Source: CAVSIS01 sp963814875 (lineage in GTDB: Bacteria; Acidobacteriota; Thermoanaerobaculia; Thermoanaerobaculales; Sulfomarinibacteraceae). From it: a stretch of 49,116 bases of DNA. The stretch lies in contig CAWFFJ010000032.1 in NCBI GenBank assembly GCA_963814875.1, positions 1-49,116 on the forward strand, given 5' to 3'. The notes under the pieces were generated by a model. That model did no database searches. It had not been told where the DNA came from and worked only from the letters and a program-made list of their open reading frames with translations. The translations under genes and the position numbers were made by a program. Of this stretch, positions 43,918 to 49,116 are shown piece after piece; position 1 is the first letter of the stretch; every line of letters starts with the position of its first letter.

Positions 43918-46900
43918 CTACTCCGACTCGGAGGGAGAGCCGACAATCTCGAGCCGTGTGAGCTCGCCCTCCCGGACCACTCCCGTCAAGGTCTCAGTTG
44001 CCGTCGATACCTGGTAGCGGCCGGCGGGCAATCCCGTAAGTACGAGCGGAACATCCGGCGTCACCACGGTGGAGCCACCGATCTGCTGCCGCAGGACGTC
44101 CAGGCGCCAGCCCGTGGGGGTGAGGATCGCGACCGGCTCGGTTGCGTCCCGGCTCGAGACTTCCAGAGATCCGGTCCGTTCGCCGACCAACGTGACACGC
44201 TGGTGGGGCCGCTCCCAGCTCACCCAGTCGCCGAAAAGCCAGGAACCTTGAGAGAACGCCGCCGCTCGGAAGCTGTTCGGGAGCGGCTTGCCCAGCCGGA
44301 CGACCGCGATGCCTGACCCGTCAGTCAGGGCCCCGCGTCGATGCGCCGGGTCCTCGACGAAAACGAACGCCCCCGAGACGGGCTCGCCATAGCGTGACGA
44401 AACCATGACCTCGACCTCTGTGTCCCGGCCGTCGTCGAGCACCAGCTCGACAGGTTCAGGCTCCTGGCCCGCGGTGAGGACCACGTCGAGAACATCGCTC
44501 GAAAGGTCTCGGAAACGGGCCTGCACGCGGAGCGCAGGCGGGTGGAGGCCGCCCAGCACGAAAGAGCCATCCGGTTGCGACATCGCGACGGCCCCACTGT
44601 TCAGGTCCTGTACCTGGGCGCCCGCCACAGCTCCGCCGTCACCGTCGCGCACCACGCCATGCAGGGCCGTTCCAGAGAAGTTGAGGACCGCGTCGTAGCT
44701 CGGAACAGCGGGAAGGACGACCTCGATCGACTCGCGGGGCGGTTGCCCGTCGGGGAACCACCTGGCCTGCCAGGTCCCAGGCCGAAGCGCTTTGGTGAAG
44801 AACGTTCCGTCGCTGGCGACCGGAACCGGGGGGCCTCCCTGGGGGAAGGCGCCGACGAGCACCTGCCGGCTCAGGCCGGCGGAGGTGGAGTAGCTGAGAA
44901 TGGCGCTCGGCCCATTTGCCTCGCGCCGCCACGCGAGCATGCCTGGACCCTTTGGGCTGCCATCCTCGAGCACGGTCCCGGACAGCGAGATACGGTCATC
45001 GTCGCACCTGACCGTGAGCTCCTGCTCTCCCTCGGGGACCGTGATCACCTGCTCGCAGAGCACCTCCGGAACCGGCTCGCTCGGTGTCTTCGCTGTGACC
45101 CTCAGCTGCCCCGCTGGCACATGGCGGAACACCGCGCTGCCGCCGAGTGCTGAGACCGTCGTCGTGTCGAGAGGCGTTTCGCTGTCCGCGGGGTCCAAGC
45201 TCACGAGGACGTCGTGGGATTCTCCCCCGACCTCAACGCTGACCGTGCAGCCTCGGTAGAGCGCGAGGTCGCCGACGTCGACGACGGGCGAGTCCGAGCT
45301 TGGCTCGACCGGCACTCTCAGCCTCGCGTAGCCCGCGGCGTCGATGCGCAGCACGGAGGGAGCGGCGTCAAGACCGGTCAGCCTGAACGAGCCGTCCTCT
45401 TGCGATTTCGTCCGCAGAAGATCGTGAGCGATGGCGGCGTAGAGGCCGCCGCCCTCTTGACGAGTCCGCGGCGACCAGATCTGCGCATCTGGCACCGGCG
45501 TGCCGTCGTCATCGGCAACAGTCCTGCCGGTCACGATGATGCCCTTGGGCGCGACGACGTCGCCGAGATCTCGCGCTTCGCCGGGCTGGCCCGCCGCGAC
45601 CTCCACCTCGGTGTTGCGGGTTTCCGGAGAGCTGAGCTCGAGGGTTTGGGCAGCCCCCGGTGGAAGCTCGACAGCAAAGGCGCCGTCGGAAGCGATGTCT
45701 GCAAGCTCGCGGCTCGAGGTCTGACTTCGGGCCAGGCTGGCCTTTCCCCCAGACACCGGCTGGCCGTCGCTCGTGAGCAGTCTCCCACGCACGGTGAAGG
45801 ACCGGACGAGCCGTATTCTGAGCTGGGCCGGATAAGGGCTTGGAACGACTACGCTGGCCGGCTCATGGCCGGGTGCGGTTGCGGTGATGTCCAGTTGACG
45901 TTGCTGCGGCAGCCCGTCGAGCCGGACGAGCCCTCGATGGTCGGTGGTCCCGACGGCGTCGTGCCCACTGGCGATACGTGCACCCTCCACTGGTTCTCCT
46001 GCGTCGTTCGAGACCGCGACCGCGAGCTGAACCCCTTTGCCGAGCGGGATTGCGCCGAGGTCCAGGGCGCCCGGCTCGGCATCGATCTCTTTGCGAAATG
46101 GGATGCGGCCTTCGTGCGATGCGATGACCAGGATCCGCCCTGCCGGGAGCCCAAACAGTTGCCACCGACCGCTTTCGTCAGATTTCACGACCCGGGCGAG
46201 GGGAGTTGCGAGGTCGGGGGAGAGCCACGCCTCCGCGCGGACCGTGCCTCCCACGAGCGGTGACTTCTTGACTGGATCCAGGAGCATTCCAGTGAGGCGC
46301 ACTCCGGCTTCGAGCCTGACCGCCGTCGGTGCGCCCAACGGCATGATCTTCACCACATGGGGGACGCTACTTGGCTCCTCGACGAGAACTGTCTGGCTTC
46401 CCTCGACGGGCACTGAGGCGAACGACCCTAATCCCGCCGCGCCCGTCTGCGAGACGGCGATGACGTCAGGGCCTCGCAGGAGCGAGAGGCGTGCGTCTTT
46501 CACTGCCTGGCCGGAACTGCCTGAGACGATCAAGGCCATCGTTTCAGCAGGTGCGACAGTGATCTGCACCCCCCTTTGCTGCGGTTGGACATCGACCCAG
46601 GTCGAGCCGAGCTTCTCGCTGATGTACCTAACGCGCCACGGTTTTGCGCCGTCCACCGGCACCTCGAGCGTTGGCTTCTGGTTGACCTCCCAGCTGGGGA
46701 GAAGATCCTCGGGCACCTCGCTCCACATCTCGGCCGGCGCGGCGAGAACCTGCCCGGGCGGATGCTCCTCTCGGCGATCCAGGAACCTGAGAGTCACCGT
46801 CACGAGATGCTGGGATTTTGCCTGCTCACAACGAGGAGCGGCGTCGCCTGCAACGCGGCTTGGCGGAATTGCGCTTGTCCAAACCCACCAGTGATCGACA

Positions 46901-47043
46901 GGCTCCGCGCGGTCTTGTGTGCTCTCTTCGCCTGTGACGTGCGCAACCGCTGCTGTCCCGTCTGCCCGAATCGCCACAACGTGGAGAGGTGGCGCCTGCT
47001 GCCCGGCAAGCGCAGAGAGAGCCAATAGGAGGACACTGGTCAT
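43918..47043 (-). CDS. Large exported protein of carboxypeptidase-regulatory-like repeats
   Basis: 1041 residues, ATG 47043 with GGAGGT six bases upstream. A short signal (VLLLALSALAG) is followed by a unique N-terminal region (about 20-165) and then some eight or nine beta-sandwich modules of CarboxypepD_reg/CNA-B-like kind. Each shows the pattern of a new strand after a V-x-G-x-V/L and a D-G-S-F-x-L-x-G-L close (e.g. VVRDGDGGAVAGAQVQDLN, then QPDGSFVLGGLHPPALRV; also RTVADDDGTPVPDAQIW with QEDGSFRLTGLDAAP). No catalytic metallopeptidase domain is present. Such repeat proteins act in surface adhesion or as scaffold/carbohydrate-binding proteins. The ribosome site overlaps the stop of a truncated upstream gene (47048). 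Confidence 0.85.
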   Translation of the reverse strand: MTSVLLLALSALAGQQAPPLHVVAIRADGTAAVAHVTGEESTQDRAEPVDHWWVWTSAIPPSRVAGDAAPRCEQAKSQHLVTVTLRFLDRREEHPPGQVLAAPAEMWSEVPEDLLPSWEVNQKPTLEVPVDGAKPWRVRYISEKLGSTWVDVQPQQRGVQITVAPAETMALIVSGSSGQAVKDARLSLLRGPDVIAVSQTGAAGLGSFASVPVEGSQTVLVEEPSSVPHVVKIMPLGAPTAVRLEAGVRLTGMLLDPVKKSPLVGGTVRAEAWLSPDLATPLARVVKSDESGRWQLFGLPAGRILVIASHEGRIPFRKEIDAEPGALDLGAIPLGKGVQLAVAVSNDAGEPVEGARIASGHDAVGTTDHRGLVRLDGLPQQRQLDITATAPGHEPASVVVPSPYPAQLRIRLVRSFTVRGRLLTSDGQPVSGGKASLARSQTSSRELADIASDGAFAVELPPGAAQTLELSSPETRNTEVEVAAGQPGEARDLGDVVAPKGIIVTGRTVADDDGTPVPDAQIWSPRTRQEGGGLYAAIAHDLLRTKSQEDGSFRLTGLDAAPSVLRIDAAGYARLRVPVEPSSDSPVVDVGDLALYRGCTVSVEVGGESHDVLVSLDPADSETPLDTTTVSALGGSAVFRHVPAGQLRVTAKTPSEPVPEVLCEQVITVPEGEQELTVRCDDDRISLSGTVLEDGSPKGPGMLAWRREANGPSAILSYSTSAGLSRQVLVGAFPQGGPPVPVASDGTFFTKALRPGTWQARWFPDGQPPRESIEVVLPAVPSYDAVLNFSGTALHGVVRDGDGGAVAGAQVQDLNSGAVAMSQPDGSFVLGGLHPPALRVQARFRDLSSDVLDVVLTAGQEPEPVELVLDDGRDTEVEVMVSSRYGEPVSGAFVFVEDPAHRRGALTDGSGIAVVRLGKPLPNSFRAAAFSQGSWLFGDWVSWERPHQRVTLVGERTGSLEVSSRDATEPVAILTPTGWRLDVLRQQIGGSTVVTPDVPLVLTGLPAGRYQVSTATETLTGVVREGELTRLEIVGSPSESE

Positions 47044-47047
47044 CTCG

Positions 47048-47287
47048 CTACCTCCCCAGCACCACCAATCGCGGCGTCACGGTGAGGCCCGTATCATCGT
47101 AGGTCGAGAGCAAGATCACGAGACGGTCGCTCAGCTCATCAGCCTTGGCGTGGGTCAAGTCGGAGTCTCCACGCAGCGGGAGTGCTTCGATCACGCGCGT
47201 GCCCCCCTCCTGCAGAGATACGAGAGACCATTGATGTGCAGACTCTTGGATTGCATATTGGAGATCTAACTGTGCGATACATGCCTG
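47048..47287 (-). pseudogene. 5'-truncated gene remnant upstream of the repeat protein
   Basis: Open frame ending at a TAG (47048-47050) that forms part of the next gene's ribosome site. Its last 48 codons after a GTG (47194) read VIEALPLRGDSDLTHAKADE and then LSDRLVILLSTYDDTGLTVTPRLVVLGR, which looks like genuine protein ending. The frame closes upstream at a TGA just before 47287, in a locally more AT-rich stretch, and no start with a proper ribosome site is visible. It is probably the tail of a gene whose 5' part was lost. Confidence 0.45.
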
Positions 47288-47602
47288 TCAAGCCCTGCAT
47301 GCAAGAAAGGCAGCATGGGAGCGGAGAAGGTGCTCAGCGGAGCCATCAACAGCGGTGCTCGAAGCACGAGGAGTACTTCGCGCCCATGCCTAAGTGCTCC
47401 TCCGCGCGGGAAGCATGTCGGCGGACTCCGAGAAAAGCGGAGGGGCCGCGGTGACTGCGGCCCCGTTGCCGCCTCGTCTCCCCATCTCCCGTCACGGTAG
47501 AGACCCCGAGCTGCCCTGATGCTGCTCTGAGTGGCCCGGCTGCGGGCATCGTTCGTGGCGAACGACGCGAGGCGGCGCGAGATGTGACCGACGGTAGCTC
47601 CC
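47288..47602. other. Intergenic space without a gene
   Basis: I see no supported gene. There is a hairpin GGGGCCGC (47442-47449)/GCGGCCCC (47457-47464) whose centre GGCCGCGGTGA resembles the loop region of the long hairpin at 47621-47702. An antisense-like open frame over 47266-47616 lacks any coding character. Confidence 0.4.
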
Positions 47603-47702
47603 GACGTGCGCAGCACGTCATAGGATTTCGCCCGTTCCTGACGCGTAGAGAGGCCGCGGGTGACCGCGGCCTCTCTACGGGTCAGGGCGGCGCGAAATCC
47701 TA
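47603..47702 (+). repeat. Paired-hairpin element copy 6 at the selenoprotein 3' end
   Basis: 17-mer GACGTGCGCAGCACGTC (47603-47619; perfect 7-bp stem, triloop GCA), spacer A, long hairpin with 39-nt arms 47621-47659 and 47664-47702 (about 6 mismatches; outer 11 bp and inner 16 bp perfect), loop GTGA. The stop codon of the minus-strand gene (47700-47702) is the last three bases of the outer arm. Confidence 0.75.
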
Positions 47703-49022
47703 AAGGAGCTTCTCGATCTGCCTTCCGATCTCGACCTCGTCTCCGGGCTCGAAGCCGACGTGGACGTACATGATCCGACCCGAACGGTCGATCAGGTACG
47801 AGGTCGGGAAGCTCCTCACGCCGTAGATCCGCCGCACGACCTCCTCGTCACCCTCTCCGTCCTGGAGGAAGGTGTAGGTCAGGTTGTGCTCCCGGATGAA
47901 GGCCTGCGCGCGCTCGGTGTCGCGCTTGCGCTCCACGGCCACGATCTCGAAACCCTTGTCATGGTAGGTGTCGTACAGGGGCTGCAGGCGCGGCAACTCC
48001 GCGCGGCAGCCGCCTCAAGTGGGGAACCAGAAGGCGAGCTGGATCACCTTCCCCGAGAAGTCCCCGAGCGAGACCTCGCGCCCGTCGTAGTCGGCCAGGG
48101 TGAAGCCTTCGATCGGTCGAGCGAGCGTGTTCCGGATCTTCCAAACGTACTCGTCGAAGGTGCTCTCACCTGGAGATGCCGCCTCCCATGCGCGCCGTAG
48201 GTCGGCCAGCGCCTCGGCGTTGCCGCCCATGACCGCATCGGGCGCGAGCAGCTCCAGGGCGCGCTTGGCATCGCCCTGCTCGAGCACCGTGTGCCCCCAG
48301 TAGCGGTACAAGGGAGACTCCGGCACCCCGGCGTAGGAGCTCGTCGCCATCGGCTCAGCCTCGCGAAAGTCGGCGAGCGCCTCGTCGGTCCTGCCGAGAT
48401 TGGCGAGCGCCCAGCCGCGGGCAGCAAGGACCTCGACCCGCCGAGCCGTGGCCGCCTTTTCGATCTCGTCGTCGGACAGCTTCGTGTCCGGATGCTCTGC
48501 CCGGTAGGCATCGGCTGAGGTCTGGTCGAGGGCCGCATTGGCCTGGTCGAAGGCGAGCTGCCACGCCTTACCGTCGATCAGCGCCTCGACGAGGTCGAGC
48601 CGGTCGCTCAGTGTGAGCGATCGCGCGGCCTCGACCGTGGCCACAGCCTGCGGCAGCCTCGCCTGATCACCTTCGAGCGCGATCAGGTGCACGAGGAGCT
48701 TGTCGAGCTCGAAGCGGTCGTCCTGGTTGGTGATCTTGGGCAGGATCTCGCGCACCAGAGCCTCGGTCTCGGCCGGGCGTCCGGCCTCCTTGCCCTCGAG
48801 CTCACCAAGGTAGTCAAGCAGGTCGACCGAACGGTCCGTCACCGGGTAGTGTTCCAGGTAGCCGCGGAGAATTGCAATGCTCTCCTCCGTGTCCTCAGTC
48901 TTTTCTAGCTCCGCCCGCGCCTTCTGCCACGCTTCGTCGGCAGTCTCGGCGGGTTTCCTGGCGCACTGGGCGGTCATCATCGCCGCCAGGGCCACCAGTA
49001 CCATGACGCTCCATCGTCGCAT
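47700..49022 (-). CDS. Candidate selenoprotein: TPR + TlpA-like thioredoxin with in-frame TGA (Sec336)
   Basis: 440 residues if TGA at 48015-48017 is read as selenocysteine. ATG 49022 has GGAGGG five bases upstream; the N-terminus is a signal peptide (MVLVALAAMMTAQC, imperfect lipobox). Residues about 25-290 are TPR-like helices. From about 300 a TlpA/AhpC-TSA thioredoxin fold begins: GFTLADYDGREVSLGDF, KVIQLAFWFPT, then U336-G-G-C339-R-A-E-L-P, where family members have CxxC. After the TGA the same frame continues without a break for 104 codons with RLQPLYDTYHDKGFEIVAVE and the cis-Pro motif GVRSFPTSYLIDRSG. A SECIS-like hairpin follows the TGA. A plain nonsense mutation is the alternative, but the position, the intact downstream frame and the hairpin all favour Sec. 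Likely role: periplasmic thiol/peroxide redox protein. Confidence 0.85.
47980..48011 (-). promoter_or_regulatory. Bacterial SECIS-like hairpin
   Basis: Minus strand, starting 3 nt after the TGA: GGCTGC (48011-48006), C, GCGCGG (48004-47999), loop AGTTG (47998-47994), CCGCGC (47993-47988), CT, GCAGCC (47985-47980). Two 6-bp stems, a small internal bulge and a loop containing GT, with the loop 17-21 nt after the TGA, inside the range known for SelB-binding hairpins. Confidence 0.75.
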
Positions 49023-49100
49023 CGCGCCCTCCATCGGTAGTCTTCTCGGCGCCCTGCGTTCACGGATAGGCCGGGCACGGCAGCGCGTCGAGCGTCCATG

Positions 49101-49106
49101 ATTGTA
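49101..49106 (-). promoter_or_regulatory. -10 box upstream of the selenoprotein gene
   Basis: TACAAT on the minus strand, 78 bp before ATG 49022. The matching -35 would lie beyond the window end. Confidence 0.35.
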
Positions 49107-49116
49107 CCAACGTCAC

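Noticed and set aside
47266..47616. 116-residue minus-strand frame
   Set aside because: It runs through hairpins and a 17-nt repeat, has no ribosome site and no protein-like pattern.
47700..47996. Separate short thioredoxin gene starting at TTG 47996
   Set aside because: It would lack the active site and first strands of the fold; it is in frame with the preceding gene across a TGA at the Cys position, so one selenoprotein is the better reading.

Overview
The window is GC-rich DNA from a Gram-negative-type bacterium. Several genes encode lipoproteins or exported proteins, and the gene content includes a GWxTD-domain protein, TlpA-like thioredoxins with TPR modules and an S45 acylase with an extra N-terminal module. 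A member of Acidobacteriota (Thermoanaerobaculia-like) or a related phylum fits, but this is inferred from gene content and is not proven. I saw no rRNA, tRNA, CRISPR array, transposase or phage gene.

Layout. 1-2.7 kb: a membrane-anchored SpoIIE/RsbU phosphatase faces lysine 6-aminotransferase. 3-6 kb: 3-hydroxybutyryl-CoA dehydrogenase behind a clear sigma-70-type promoter, then an amidase-signature enzyme. 6.1-8 kb: a small lipoprotein, a thioredoxin-GYF membrane protein and a TlpA-like thioredoxin. 8.3-16.4 kb: a heme operon hemA-hemC-hemD-hemB-hemL-(repeat element)-hemE-hemN. It covers the C5 route from glutamyl-tRNA to protoporphyrinogen; hemE carries an N-terminal frameshift in this sequence. 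16.6-22.3 kb: a secreted S45 acylase, a flotillin and a proline-rich partner. 22.6-26.4 kb: a 1278-residue signalling ATPase-PAS protein of visibly lower GC, probably acquired. 26.6-30 kb: a TerB-like protein, two exported proteins, an NmrA-like reductase and a NUDIX-NadC chimera. 30.1-33 kb: a MoxR ATPase next to a TraB/TIKI-like protein. 33.5-36.5 kb: a thioredoxin-TPR lipoprotein and a GWxTD protein. 36.5-40.8 kb: an Hsp90-like ATPase fused to a transmembrane transglutaminase, overlapping a frameshifted, degenerate ATPase-like partner. 41-43.7 kb: Nnr, a hotdog thioesterase, a stand-alone RAM domain protein and a small zinc-ribbon protein. 43.9-49 kb: a 1041-residue surface protein of carboxypeptidase-regulatory-like repeats, a 5'-truncated gene, and a TPR-thioredoxin protein read through an in-frame TGA.

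The strongest discovery is that last gene. The TGA sits exactly where the first Cys of the thioredoxin CxxC motif belongs, and a well-formed hairpin follows at the spacing expected of a bacterial SECIS. This is a candidate selenoprotein with a UGGC active site. The second is the Hsp90-like ATPase/transglutaminase locus, a domain combination I do not recognise.

The spaces between genes are structured. At six places a short hairpin (17 nt, triloop GNA on one strand, in five of them) sits a few A-rich bases from a long hairpin of unrelated sequence, with constant polarity and usually touching a stop codon. At two places (13.6 and 40.8 kb) there are MITE-like elements with about 26-bp inverted ends made of CACCAAGA units. 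Three more intergenic blocks (4.0, 8.0, 28.8 kb) have purine-rich/pyrimidine-rich inverted ends.
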